Notes: generated by a model not told the origin, from the letters alone. Counted from the stretch's first letter, positions 11,655 to 21,968 are shown. The stretch is DNA of 64,000 nucleotides from Tridacna crocea (GCA_943736015.1 OX031058.1:23647001-23711000); one strand, 5' to 3'. Numbers and translations: made by a program.

Positions 11655-11725
11655 TATATCATGCCCGATTTGAACCCCGAAATCCTGCTCTGTAGGCAGA
11701 TGCCCTAACCATTCGGCCATAGACT
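11655..11725 (-). repeat. Degenerate tRNA-like unit
   Basis: On the minus strand, ATGGCCGAATGGTTAGGG resembles a D-arm/A box and GGGGTTCAAATCGGG a T-arm/B box, with a T10 run after it (Pol III-type stop). The T stem does not pair well and no acceptor stem forms, so it is a tRNA-derived repeat, not a working tRNA gene. Confidence 0.55.
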
Positions 11726-12867
11726 TTGCAGCTACCAAACGGATAGATTACCAAATTTAAATAAAATATACATCTTCTGATGCATGAATTAGGTACAACT
11801 TTTGTCTTTAAGAAAATATGACTGTAGTTTGCAGGGACAATCAATACGACCACTACTTCCTCTTATTTGCAAGTCGCTTTTGACGTTCAGGGTACAGCAT
11901 TCCCAACATGGGAGACTACTGTACGCACTATTTCATCATATTGCAAAATTGCAGGTTTCCTGCATTCTTGTATCTTTTATTGAAGGCCAATTCATCTTCA
12001 GATGGACATTAAATTCTACTGTGGGTCCCATGCACGCATTCCGAAGGCAAAATATCAGAATAAGACTGCCGATATCGTAAAATTCGTGTCGTGTGGTCCG
12101 TCGTTTGTCTCCGGTCGTCGGTTTGCGAACGTTTTGACCGCATTCCGTCTTTCAAAATATACAATGTCTTTTGTGTCTAACCCTTGCGATGATTCTGGAC
12201 ACAGTACGGATATCCATACCAAATGTGCCCAAAATATCAACCTCAAAAAGCCTTAGGACAACATTATACCTAGCGAGGCTAGATCTTGATGTCAATGACA
12301 AGCTACGGTTCGTCCCGTGTCAATCACTCAATGTCGATTCCCTAATATTTGTTCTGTTCTGTCTACACAGAAATAAAAAATATACAGTCTCATGTCTAAT
12401 TTTGCAGCTTTAAACCCAGATCTGCATGGCTGTCGAAGTTTAAGTCGATAAATTAGCAAGTTTGAACATGTAATCGTCAAAATTGTTCAGTCGTCTCGCC
12501 ACCGGTGTTACAATGGCGGCCATATTGGTTTTTGGTTAAATGGTTAACCGGTATAGTAGAGGTGGGTTAAATTTAACCGGAATTCGACTCTGGTTAAAGT
12601 TAACCAAACCTTTATACAATCGCTAACCAACAATTTAACCCAAACTCCCTCCTAACCAAACTTTTAACCCACTGGTTAAATTTAACCAACGTTTATACAA
12701 TTGGGTGCAGGTAGATTAATCTTTTGACATGCAGAAAATTCAAAGATAGCAAAAAGTTTCCACCCATGTCAGCTTGTGCGGACTAAGTAGGCTGAATGGG
12801 CAAATACTTTTTGTCAATGTATTAAGGCCCCTTTTCACAGAGCATAGCTCAAATGTAAAACCCTAAC

Positions 12868-13023
12868 CTGATCCTGGGATATCAATCCTTGATGTAAAAT
12901 ATGGTAGAACTTGGCCAGAAGATCCTGTGAGAGTGACAAGTCTGGTTGTCTCACCATCATCTGGCACAGTAGCTGGTAGGCTAACAACTTCCCACGCTTG
13001 TATTTGTTGGTTAAGGTAAGGCA
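12868..13023 (-). CDS. RALGAPA1: RALGAPA local exon 9
   Basis: 156 bp, 52 codons, phase 0 to 0, acceptor AACTTATAG, donor GTTAGG. The peptide starts CLTLTNKYKRGKLLAYQLLC and ends AKFYHILHQGLISQDQ. It matches ...LTDKYKQGKLHAYKLIC...FYNIMHCGLLHIDQ in human RALGAPA1. The end of a MITE lies 12 bp beyond the donor, and that MITE is itself split by the 5.1 kb CACTA-like element, so the next intron (6.5 kb) is largely transposon. Confidence 0.94.
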
Positions 13024-13114
13024 CTATAAGTTATATTCAGGTAGATTAATTATCTCATCCATAAATCTATCATAACTATTAAACTCTTTTCCAAATACAG
13101 ATATCTCTGGTTGT

Positions 13115-13343
13115 TTAACCCTTTCCCAAACAATTCCTGGTTTTTACGGGTTAGGAATAGAAGCCTTTTGAAAACATTGTGGGAAAAGGAGAAAATGCTG
13201 GTGACCAGCATTTTCTCCTTTTCCCACAATGTTTTCTACCCTGTCATATAAAAGAATCATCTTTTTAGCAACTGTTAATTTGTCACCTGCAAATTGCTTT
13301 CAATTTGGTCTGGTCCAATACTTGCCGTTTGGGAAAGGGTTAA
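13115..13343 (+). mobile_element. TTAA-229 foldback element
   Basis: 229 bp with perfect mirror tips (TTAACCCTTTCCCAAAC / CGTTTGGGAAAGGGTTAA) and core GGTGACCAGC. It ends the intron 91 bp upstream of RALGAPA exon 9. Confidence 0.9.
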
Positions 13344-13721
13344 GAGCCGTTCTTAGGCAGTATTACATTTGCAAAATATTGTCTCTGTTTAACAGCCATT
13401 CTAAAACAGTACTACAATCTTGTCATGGGGAAAAGTGTAGCTATTCATGCATTTTTGCAGTTTTTTTTGCAAGTAATACGCACAACAATTTTTTCAAGCC
13501 TCTGTCTATTTTCCCACACAACCTAAATGTTAACTTTTAACAATCCTTGAACAGAAATTACATTGTGGAGGTGACAACTCACAATCCCTGGGTTATAAGC
13601 CCCATACATTTTTCAATGAGCTTTTACAGTTTGATACATGTACATTTGTGCATTGTGAAAACAACATGACAACTGAGGACATTATTGGAACAATCTATTG
13701 GTGCAACAAATAGAATCTTTC

Positions 13722-13948
13722 TTAACTCTTTACCACAAAATGACGACTTTTGACAACCCTGAGGTAGAAGCCTTTTGAAAACATTGTTGGAAAAGGAGAA
13801 AATGCTTGCAACCAGCATTTTCTCCTTTTCCCACAATGTTTTCTACCCTCCCAAAATCAAATTTCGATTTTACAGTCACATTTATTTTGTGGTCTTCAAT
13901 TGCTTTCTATTTAGACATCTATAAATTAATCGCTTGGTAAAGAGTTAA
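13722..13948 (+). mobile_element. TTAA-229 foldback element
   Basis: Complete, TTAA at both ends; core GCTTGCAACCAGC is slightly asymmetric. It lies 47 bp beyond the donor of RALGAPA exon 8. Confidence 0.88.
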
Positions 13949-13995
13949 GTCTTCAAATGGCCAGAGTAGTAATTGCTGAAAAAATATGAAATTAC

Positions 13996-14094
13996 CTCAA
14001 ACAACCAAGAAGCAAATATTGTCTGTGGTGGTATAAACTCTGGTGGGGAAGGAGAAAATTGATTGTCTGTGCTCACACCCAGGTTTTCTCTCAT
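13996..14094 (-). CDS. RALGAPA1: RALGAPA local exon 8
   Basis: 99 bp, 33 codons, phase 0 to 0, acceptor GTGATTGCAG, donor GTAATT. The peptide starts [20 protein letters not shown] and ends ASWLFE. It parallels IRDNLGISTDNLTSPSPP...PWLFK of human RALGAPA1. A TTAA-229 foldback ends 47 bp beyond the donor and an oppositely oriented one begins 325 bp upstream of exon 7, so exons 7 and 8 sit inside an inverted pair. Confidence 0.94.
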
Positions 14095-14430
14095 CTGCAA
14101 TCACATAGAAATCCCTTACATAACTTTTAGAACAAATTAAACAAGTCTATGCAACCAAAGAGAAATTGATCTCCTGCCGCATAAGACTGTATATCTCAAA
14201 AGAAAATTTCTTGGTGGGGAAGGGTGAAAGTACTCTTTCAAAGCAACTGTTCTTTTTCCATCATGCAGTTACACTACCACTATCTAGACATCTTTTCCAT
14301 TTCAGTAAATCAAAATTCATTTGGTTTCTCTTCAGTAGGTCTTTCAGAAAAAAAAATTACCTAACGAGTACCGGGATATCAACTATGAACTATGAGGGAA
14401 AAGTGATTGTGATCAATTTGTAAAAATTAC

Positions 14431-14615
14431 CCGTAGTAAGGTTTCTTGAAGATCACACAAATGTTCAAAAACTGAAGCATGGATATTTGGATCTTCTATT
14501 TTGTTGACATCACCGAGGGCTCCAAGCATTCTTCGCCACAGTATCACAGATACATCAGGTAACCAGCCCTGAACACTGCCCCCTGCCAGCACACTCTTAA
14601 ACTCCTCCATAGACC
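14431..14615 (-). CDS. RALGAPA1: RALGAPA local exon 7 (conserved LAGGSVQGWLPDV block)
   Basis: 185 bp, phase 1 in, phase 0 out, acceptor CTTGTTACAG, donor GTAATT. The peptide begins GSMEEFKSVLAGGSVQGW, continues LPDVSVILWRRMLGALGDVN and ends CDLQETLLR. It is the best anchor for the gene: human has AGG.(L/V).GW.(A/P)DV..(M/V)(L/M)WRRMLG.LGDVN in the same order. Conservation returns sharply here after the variable linker, marking the start of the second helical block shared by alpha-subunit homologues. Confidence 0.95.
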
Positions 14616-14940
14616 CTGTAACAAGGAAAAATTCAGAGTTGGAATGAATAAAACCTTTTGTACGAAGTATTTAATACTGATAGCATGAAACTTATTGATT
14701 TACCAAACATACAACCCTCTTTTTACACCTTTCCCCCCAAAAAATTGCAGAGACCACTCAAAACACTCTACACTAAACTTCTGATCAATTAGTTATTCCA
14801 TGGGGGTCTAATCAAATAATACAAAAACCCAACATTCAGTCTTCACAAGATATCCTGCTATGCTCTGCAGGTTGATCTTGGTGTGTCAAAGCTTTCCACA
14901 TAAACATTAACCTTATCTTAGCATAATGATAAAACTTCCA

Positions 14941-15169
14941 TTAACCCTTTACCAAACGACAAAATTTTAGACTGGTCCAAATTGAAAGCATTTGCAGACG
15001 ACAAAATAAACATAACTCAAAAATTGAAATTCGTTTCCATCAGGGTAGAAAACATTGTGGGAAAAGGAGAAAATGCTGGTTACCAGCATTTTCTCCTTTT
15101 CCCACAATGTTTTCAAAAGGCTTCTATCTCAGGGTCGTAAAAACCAGGAATTGTTTGGTAAAGGGTTAA
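14941..15169 (-). mobile_element. TTAA-229 foldback element
   Basis: 229 bp, perfect tips, perfect core around GGTTACC. Upstream of RALGAPA exon 7 and oriented opposite to the copy at 13722. Confidence 0.9.
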
Positions 15170-15607
15170 AGTCTAATGGGTCAGTATGTCATTATGGGGA
15201 CATCAACTTTCCTTTTGCCATGTCATGTTCAAAGAAGAAAAGTATATCTAAACTCCGAAACCAGGCTATTTAGCATCAAGTATTGTTTTATATGCAAGAA
15301 AACATTCCTATCTATAGATCAATCCAGTTCTCTTTTTCTTTTTTTTTTCCATACTACTAGTAGTAGACAACAAAATCCACTGTGAAAAGCAAATTGAAAC
15401 AATCATTTTTTAACCATTGTAGTATCTAACCTTGTGTTAAGAATTTACTACCTGTAAAAAACCTAGTTTACCTTGCAGTAGACCAGTTTTAAAACTATTG
15501 TGGCAATAGGAAGATTGCCACATTTTCATTTGTATTTATATATCTTAACATTTGTTGATCCATGTTGATTATCCATATCTGAACCTGCTATCACACCATC
15601 CCAATTG

Positions 15608-15787
15608 TTAACACCTTGAAAAAGACACCAATTGAAAACATTCTGGGAACAGGAGAAAATGTTGGGAACCAGCATTTTCTCCTTTTTCCACAATGATTTC
15701 TACCCTTTCAAATACAAATTTCAATTTTTCAGTCAGTTATTTTGTCGTCTGCAAATAATTTCAATTTGCTGTTGGGTAGACAATTAA
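15608..15787 (+). mobile_element. TTAA-229 truncated copy
   Basis: The short arm has lost its tip (TTAACACCTTGAAAAAGACA) and the right tip is missing; the core is nearly intact (15634-15703). 70 bp from the donor of RALGAPA exon 6. Confidence 0.75.
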
Positions 15788-15856
15788 TACTTGTTAGGAT
15801 GTTTTCAAAACTACCAGCTAGGTTAAAAAGAAGGCAACCAGCCAAACTCTGAATAC

Positions 15857-16042
15857 CTGTATTTTCATGGGTCTCATTTGTAGCCACCATTTCAATGTGT
15901 AGACTATCTCTGTCTGGTGTTGGACTGTCTTTGTGATGACTCTGGACGTTCAAATCTACTGTTAGCTCACTACTGGGGGTTGGAGATGGGGTCCGGGTGC
16001 CACCCCGGTATTGCACTGATGTAGGGGAGGGGGATCTTGACC
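15857..16042 (-). CDS. RALGAPA1: RALGAPA local exon 6 (SRSPSP linker)
   Basis: 186 bp, phase 1 to phase 1, acceptor TTTTACATAG, donor GTATTC. The codon split with exon 5 gives R, then SRSPSPTSVQYRGGTRTPSP. This matches the HSPLGSRSQTPSPS stretch of human RALGAPA1. It continues through SSELTVDLNVQ and DSPTPDRDSLHIEM and ends THENT. It is the last of four consecutive symmetric phase-1 exons. The Ser-Pro/Thr-Pro repeats suggest proline-directed phosphorylation, which is inference. A truncated TTAA-229 copy ends 70 bp below the donor. Confidence 0.88.
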
Positions 16043-16156
16043 CTATGTAAAATTTAAGAAAAAAATTGAGGGAAAAAATTGTTTAAAGGACTGAATATAG
16101 GCTTCAGAACACCAAAAAGCCTTCTGATAATTTCAAAAACCCATAGTGCAATATGT

Positions 16157-16320
16157 TTAACCATTTGGTTACCAGACACGCACAACTTTTACGAGCCTTT
16201 GGATGAAAGCTTTTGAAAACTTTGTGGGAAAAGAAGAAAATGCTGGTCACCAGCATTTTCTCCTTTTCCCACAATGTTTTCTACTCTATCACAGATAAAT
16301 TTGCCTCTAACAAGGTTGAA
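16157..16320 (+). mobile_element. TTAA-229 copy, right arm lost
   Basis: TTAACCATTTGGTTACCAGA start and complete core around GGTCACC; the long arm stops after ~50 bp. Confidence 0.75.
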
Positions 16321-16377
16321 AATAACAGGAGAAAATATGAATTATCATATTCCTTCTATCTGTTCATTTCTGTCATG

Positions 16378-17227
16378 TCTTACGAACGAAGTCCGTAACA
16401 AAGAAACAAATGAACAAATGCATGGCAGAAATATGGATCGGAGCGGGATTCGAACTCCGAACTCCCGGACACAAGACCAATACCCTAACCACTGAGCCAA
16501 AGAGATATCTCCCTGACGCAGTAGCCAGGTATTGTATTTAAATCGGGAGTATGCCATGCAGGAAGGAGTGGTCTCCCATAACACACCCCCTCTTAAAGTC
16601 ATCATTTATTGATGACTCAAAGCCTTATTAGGCAGGAAGTCCGATTTTGGACAACAAATGGGATTAATGGCTCAATGGCCAATCCCGGACGAGCCCCCAT
16701 CTTACGAACAAAGTCCGTAACAAAGAAACAAATGAATAAATGCATGGCAGAAATAAGGATCGGAGCGGGATTCGAACTCCGAACTCCCGGACGCAAAGCC
16801 AATACCCTAACCACTGAGCCAAAGAGATATCTCTCTGACGCGGTAGCCAGGTATTATATTTAAATCGGGAGTATGCCATGCAGGAAGGAGTGGTCTCCCA
16901 TAACACACCCCCTCTTAAAGTCATCATTTATTGATGACTCAAAGCCTTATTAGGCAGGAAGTCCGATTTTGGACAACAAATGGGATTAATGGCTCAATGG
17001 CCAATCCCGGACGAGCCCCCATCTTACGAACAAAGTCCGTAACAAAGAAACAAATGAATAAATGCATGGCAGAAATAAGGATCGGAGCGGGATTCGAACT
17101 CCGAACTCCCGGACGCAAAGCCAATACCCTAACCACTGAGCCAAAGAGATATCTCCCTGACGCAGTAGCCAGGTATTGTATTTAAATCGGGAGTATGCCA
17201 TGCAGGAAGGAGTGGTCTCCCATAACA
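16378..17227 (-). mobile_element. TRIM-B miniature LTR retrotransposon, LTR-internal-LTR-internal-LTR
   Basis: Three 206 bp LTRs (16378-16583, 16700-16905, 17022-17227) and two 116 bp internal parts, so the sequence repeats with period 322. The whole is flanked by the 4 bp duplication CATG (16374-16377, 17228-17231). On the minus strand each LTR starts TGTTATGGG and ends TTCGTAAGA. The next 18 bases are TGGGGGCTCGTCCGGGAT, the classic primer-binding site for tRNA-Pro, and AAGAGGGGGTG before the following LTR is a polypurine tract. There is no gag or pol. Each LTR carries tRNA-like A/B boxes (GGCTCAGTGGTT, GTTCGAATCCC). The second and third LTRs are almost identical, so the triple structure is recent. 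Confidence 0.85.
16682..16699 (-). promoter_or_regulatory. tRNA-Pro-type primer-binding site of TRIM-B (copy 1)
   Basis: 18/18 match to the complement of a eukaryotic tRNA-Pro 3' end, directly adjoining the LTR with no spacer base. The second copy is at 17004-17021. Confidence 0.85.
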
Positions 17228-17696
17228 CATGGAATATCAATTATGAAATAACAAAACATATGATATCTCTGCATAGGATCATATAAATTATCTTTTAAGA
17301 AGGCATACAAAGCATAATATGAAACTGAAAACAATGTATTCGCAGACACCACATGATTCTCATGCACATAGATCAGCTAAATGCAGTTTCTAGAACCCCA
17401 AATATTCCAAGATTTATAGAAATGTATGTGCTTAGACTAATCAATACTACATCAATTTATTCTAACAAAATATATAACATCTTTTTAATAGCACCTGCAG
17501 ATATGTTTTAAGTGTTGCAGCAAACCATGTTCGAAAACAGTGTAAGATAATGAGAGTTCACTTGAAACAAATAATTTCTTCTTTTCCAGCAATGGTTGCA
17601 AATTGACAGATGTCCCATTTTTTCCCCAATCTAAGTACATGTATCTGTATTGTACAAGGATGTTTTGGAAGCTTATGTTGGAAACCTGTCCCTAAA

Positions 17697-17893
17697 TAAT
17701 ACCAACTTCTAACGACCTTGGAAGGAAAGCATCTGAAAAAATTATAGGAAAAGGAAGCTGCTAATTATCAGGAGTCTAGGCTTCACAAGCAATAACTTCT
17801 CCCCTTTTACAACAATTAACAGCATTTTCTCCTTTGCCTACTATGTTTTCAAAAAGCTTTCTTCCTCAGGGTTGTTTGCTTGGTAAAGGATTC
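17697..17893. mobile_element. TTAA-229 remnant
   Basis: Recognisable only by CCTTGGAAGGAAAGC, a broken core and TTCCTCAGGGTTGTTTGCTT at the right. It contains an extra ~40 bp insertion in the core. Confidence 0.5.
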
Positions 17894-18059
17894 AGCATTC
17901 AAGTGAGTATGAGAAATTGTATTCTGTTCTCTAGCTGCCTAGCCCTAAGCCTAACAAAACAAAATGTTTGGCAGAGAACAGGCAAAATGAGGAGAGGAGA
18001 TTTCAGGATAACAATATTGATCTGCCTGTCAGTCCATCAACAAGTTTATCACCATATCT

Positions 18060-18200
18060 GGTTTCTTATGAAATAAACATGGACAACAACCCTATATTAG
18101 CCCTTGTACATGTAATGCTGAGCTTAATTGATCTTGAAGGCATTGAAGACTGACATCAGACAATTCAGAATATGCAGTCTAATCTCTGGCCTGCACTATC
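18060..18200. repeat. Remnant of the GATCAGACTGCACA palindromic repeat
   Basis: TATGCAGTCTAATCTCTGGC and flanking text match the family represented by the intact copy at 38051-38252. Similar remnants: ~23505-23600, 34385-34470, 40780-40870, 42760-42870, 47060-47130 and 56165-56300. Confidence 0.5.
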
Positions 18201-18476
18201 CAATATCTGATGATATATTCTAATAAAAAATATGTAGATGTTGCAGAAAGGCCAATACATTTTGCATTTACAAAATTATGATCAGCCTAACTGAGTGTTC
18301 AAAATTTAGTTCTTGGAAATTTTTGGAAATGTCAGATTGATATTACAGTACCAAAACAATCTCATTATCTGCTGTTTGTGTAACCTTAAGGAAAAACGTT
18401 TCAAAATACTGAGAAAGGAGGAAATTGCATGTAACCAGCATTTTCCTTTTTTTTTAAGCAATATTATCTAACCCTT

Positions 18477-18709
18477 TTAACTCTTTTCCAAATGACAAAA
18501 TTCTAAACTACTCTAAATTGAAAGCACTTGCAGATGACAAAAAAAAACATAATTACAAAATTGAAATTTGTTTCCAGCAGGGTAGAAATATTGTGGTGTG
18601 GGAAAATGAGAAATGCTGATTACCAGCATTTTCTCCTTTTCCTACAATATTTTCAAAAGCCTTCTTTCTCAGGGTTGTTAAATGTTGCGATTGTGTGGCA
18701 AAGAGTTAA
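18477..18709 (-). mobile_element. TTAA-229 foldback element
   Basis: TTAACTCTTTTCCAAATGAC to TGTGTGGCAAAGAGTTAA. A GTGT insertion in the left core arm makes the hairpin asymmetric. Confidence 0.82.
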
Positions 18710-18951
18710 AAAAAGACTCATCATTTCCGCCACAGGTGATTAGTTGTCTAAAATGTTTTCCAAAATTTATCCAGGCAATTTATTTTCCAAATGAATCATT
18801 TATACAAATACCAGTCAGCAACCAGTGGCTTCTGAAATCATTTTGTTACCAATAATCCAAGGTAGTTTCCCCATCTGTCATCAAGTAAGTTCTGAACTCT
18901 TCACTACTAGATAAAATGTAGATGTCTCCAAACTGAAGGGGATTGCAAACT

Positions 18952-19179
18952 TTAACCCTTTCCGAAACAATCCCTAGTTTTTACGGGTCTGGAATAGTAG
19001 CCTTTTGAAAACATTGTGGGAAAAGGAGAAAATGCTGGTAACCAGCATTTTCTACTTTTCCCACAATGTTTTCTACCCAATCATAGACAGAAATCTTCTT
19101 TTCAGCAAAGCTGAATTTTCGTCTGCAAATGATTTCAACTTGGTCTAGTCCGAAAGTTTGTTGTTTGGGAAAGGGTTAA
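18952..19179 (+). mobile_element. TTAA-229 foldback element flanking exon 5
   Basis: Full length with mirror tips. It ends 107 bp from RALGAPA exon 5, inverted relative to the copy at 19521 on the other side. Confidence 0.9.
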
Positions 19180-19286
19180 ATGGCTCATAGTATGGACTTG
19201 ACTTTAAAAAGGTACAAAATAATGTGGGAGAAAAAGAAAATGCTGGGTCATAATAAATGCTCTACAGCAAGAAAAATACAACTTAC

Positions 19287-19469
19287 GCTTAACAAGAATC
19301 TCAGATCTCTCTGAGGCAACACTGTTTGCAACACTGATGTCCATGGCATCATGAATTCCAGAGATGGTCTCACTAGAGGGAGTTTCAGCTGGTGTAGACA
19401 CTATTGAAGCAACTTCATGGTCCTCATTTTGAACCACTCCTGAAATTACATGCAGATCATCTTGCATAG
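19287..19469 (-). CDS. RALGAPA1: RALGAPA local exon 5 (acidic/Ser-Thr linker)
   Basis: 183 bp, phase 1 to phase 1, acceptor TTTATCTGCAG, donor GTAAGT. The peptide begins AMQDDLHVISGVVQNEDHEV, has a TPAETPSSETISG stretch and ends SERSEILVK. Human RALGAPA1 has a poorly conserved acidic Ser/Thr-rich stretch at this position, so the call rests on splice signals, phase and open frame, not on residue identity. TTAA-229 foldbacks in opposite orientation lie 107 bp below and 51 bp above it. It could be a cassette exon. Confidence 0.8.
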
Positions 19470-19520
19470 CTGCAGATAAAGGGAGGTAATTTGGGACTTA
19501 AGGTTGAAATATTTTTCACT

Positions 19521-19748
19521 TTACTTTCTACCAAACAACAAAATTTAGACTGGTCCACTTTGAAAGCATTTACAGTCTTCAAATCAAATGTAAATAAAAA
19601 ATTAAAATTAGTTTATGGAAGGGTAGAATACATTAGGGGGAAAAGGGGAAAATGCTGGTTACAAGCATTTTCTTCTTCTCCCATAATTATTTCAAAAGCT
19701 TTTTCTCTCAGGATTGTTACAAGTTGAAATTGTGTAGTAAAGAGTTAA
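19521..19748 (-). mobile_element. TTAA-229 foldback element flanking exon 5
   Basis: Starts TTACTTTCTACCAAAC (target base changed), ends GTAGTAAAGAGTTAA. It begins 51 bp upstream of the exon 5 acceptor. The core has several mismatches. Confidence 0.82.
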
Positions 19749-19950
19749 CTCTTCATCACAGGAGAAAAGTTTTCATCCAAATTCAAAGAATCTGCAGACA
19801 ATTCCAATAATGCTATAAAGACAGAGTGTGTTTTTGATTGGGAAGGAAAACATGCAGGAAAAGGAGGCAATACTATTTAACAGCTTTTTTCGCTATGTTT
19901 TTGAAAGCCTTCTTTGTTAGGGTGGTTAAAACTAAGCTTGTGCGATGCAT
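19745..19950 (-). mobile_element. TTAA-229 old copy abutting the previous one
   Basis: Shares the TTAA at 19745-19748 with its neighbour. AATTCAAAGAATCTGCAGAC long arm, core eroded, right end TGTGCGATGCATGC. Confidence 0.5.
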
Positions 19951-20045
19951 GCTCTTCAGAACTGTCTTCTGTTGTAGCTCAGGAAGAACAGTGGTTATAG
20001 AATAAGATTAAAGATACACAATTTGTCAACACATATCAAAAGTGA

Positions 20046-20277
20046 TTAAACTTTTTTCCACACAATTCCGCCTTTTATCACCCCTGGGAAGGAAGCCTTT
20101 TGAAAAATTTGTGGGAAAAGGAGAAAATGGTGGATACCAGCATTTCCTCCTTTTCCCAGAATGTTTTCTACCCTTTCAAAGAAAAATTGCACCTTTTGAG
20201 CCACATTGAAATTGTCACCCGCAAATGCTTTCAATTTGCACTAGGCATGAATTTTGTTGCCTTTTTTAAAGGGTTTA
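20046..20277 (+). mobile_element. TTAA-229 foldback element
   Basis: TTAAACTTTTTTCCACACAA start and AAAGGGTTTA end; core arms carry mismatches (GATACCAGCATTTCC). Confidence 0.82.
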
Positions 20278-20540
20278 TGACTAAAACCTTTTCTTCATTT
20301 ACCCTTCACACTATTCCATTGAAAAAAAAAGCCTAATACCACATTATGTTATGTAAACTTATTAATAATTTTGGTGGTGTTGTACATTTAGATATGTACC
20401 GGTATATAGGACTAGATATGCGTATACATACAAGACTCCCAAATTTTAAGGTGTAAGGCCATAGCCCTAACATGCCATTGGGCATGGCTAATAAAGCTGA
20501 AAAAGAAATAAAAGAGAGCAAAACATGCTTAATCTGTTGC

Positions 20541-20768
20541 TTAACTCTTTACCACAAAATCCCGACTTTTAACGACCATAGGAAAGAAAGCTTTTGAAAA
20601 CACTGTGGGAAAAGGAGAAAATGCTGGTAACCTGCATTTTCTCCTTTACCCACAATGTTTCCTAACCTTCTTAATAAAATTTCAATTTTTTGATTCACAT
20701 TTAATTTGCCATCTGCTAATGCTTTCAATTTGGACTGATCCAAAATGTTGCCATTTGGTAAAGAATTA
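20541..20768 (+). mobile_element. TTAA-229 foldback element
   Basis: Full length, TTAA at both ends; core GGTAACCTGC with a single arm mismatch. Confidence 0.88.
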
Positions 20769-21006
20769 ACATGTAATGAAGCTGAAGGCTATCATGCAGC
20801 TAAGTACAAAGTCAGATACAAGTGTCTGGTACAACAAAAAGCACTTTATGGGAATTTATCAATTCTCAAAAGTTTTAATGTTATGATGTTCCAAAAACTT
20901 ACAAAATCATGTGTATCCTTTCTTGAGCACTAGATCTATACAATTAACAAACACCACGGAGCTCAATGACTTTGGGGTAAAATCTTTTCTTTCACCGGAG
21001 ACTTGC

Positions 21007-21248
21007 TTAACCCTTTACCAAACAAAACCAAATTTTAACAAATCCAAACAAATAAAGCTTTGGAAAATATTGTGGAAAAAGGAGAAAATGCAAGTAAACA
21101 GCATCTGCTCCTTTTCCCACATTGTTTCCTACTCTTTAAAACACATAATATGTCAATGTTTTGGCTCCATTTGATTTGCCACCTGGGATTGCATTCATTT
21201 CAGACAACCCTAAAAGCCTAAAATTTTGTTTGTTTGATATAAAGTGAA
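21007..21248 (+). mobile_element. TTAA-229 diverged copy
   Basis: TTAACCCTTTACCAAACAAA start; core GCAAGTAAACAGCATCTGC; right end shifted by a small insertion (TGATATAAAGTGAA). Confidence 0.7.
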
Positions 21249-21738
21249 CGCTTAACCAAACAACAATTAAGAAGAAGCTTCTCATAAACAAGAACATCAC
21301 ATCTGGGTGTCAGCTGCAAGTGCTTAAATTAAGGTGAAATTTTTATACCAAAAAAGGAGCATGATCGCATCAAAAATACTTTGATGGTTGCTTTCCCTTG
21401 TTGTGCAGATTCCTCTTTTGATAGTGAACAACTTGTCCAAGTTTGCAGTAAAGTTCTAAGAGAAATACTGCAATAGTCAAAGCTTTTGCATGGTGACTCA
21501 GATACAAATGCAGACGATGCCAGGGCTATGGCAACCACACAATGCTTTCTTCGAAAACAGCCAGGCTAAAACAATTGGAAAAGGAGAAAGTACAAGTATT
21601 AGGTAATCTCTTTCCAACTACAGTTCTGATGATTTCAAAAATGGATCTTATCTTAAGAGCAATATTCAATATATCATCTGCATTTCATTTTAGTTCAGTA
21701 AAAAATTTTGCATTTTGGTAGATAACTAACATTAACAA

Positions 21739-21968
21739 TTAACCCATTACCACACAATTCCTACTTTTGACGCCCCTGTGAAAGAAGCCATTTGAAAACA
21801 TTGTGGGAAACGGAGAAGATGCTGGTAACCAGCATTTTCTCCTTTTTCCACAATGTTTTCAACTCTTCACAACTCAAATTCTTAAATTTTCAGACAATAT
21901 GATTTTGTCGCCTGCAAATGCTTTCGATTTGGACAAGCCTACAATTGTGTCATTTGGTAATGAGTTAA
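21739..21968 (+). mobile_element. TTAA-229 foldback element
   Basis: 230 bp, TTAACCCATTACCACACAAT to TTTGGTAATGAGTTAA, core intact around GGTAACC. Confidence 0.9.

Larger units (their letters stand above)
7627..12707. mobile_element. 5.1 kb CACTA-like (EnSpm-type) DNA transposon, non-autonomous or decayed
   Basis: Terminal inverted repeats of ~33 bp, CACCCGATTGTATAAACG at the left and CACCCAATTGTATAAACG (inverse strand) at the right, then GTTGGTTAA-TTTAACC. A 3 bp duplication CAG flanks it (7624-7626, 12708-12710). Both subterminal regions (to ~7800 and from ~12519) are packed with direct and inverted GGTTAA units. CAC tips, 3 bp duplication and subterminal arrays are typical of the CACTA group. 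No transposase-sized ORF is present. It carries a solo LTR, three TTAA-229 copies and a tRNA-like unit. CpG-richer blocks lie next to both ends (7800-8180, 11990-12520). Confidence 0.75.
7505..12855. mobile_element. GCTCTG MITE split by the CACTA-like element
   Basis: Left half 7505-7626 (ATGAGTCATGCTCTGGCAAA) and right half 12711-12855 (CCCCTTTTCACAGAGCATAG). Joined, they match the layout of the intact copy at 7223-7472. The right end stops 12 bp from the donor of RALGAPA exon 9. Confidence 0.75.

Noticed and set aside
16617..17136. Overlapping frames of 65-87 codons repeated in tandem (minus strand, ..LAQWLGYW.., ..MVRVLALRPGVRSSNPAP..)
   Set aside because: They are translations of the tRNA-like part of the TRIM-B LTRs, repeated because the LTRs are repeated, with no coding signature.
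16378..17229. CRISPR-like array from the regular 322 bp repeat
   Set aside because: Repeats and spacers are LTRs and internal parts of one retroelement; spacers are identical and the genome is eukaryotic.
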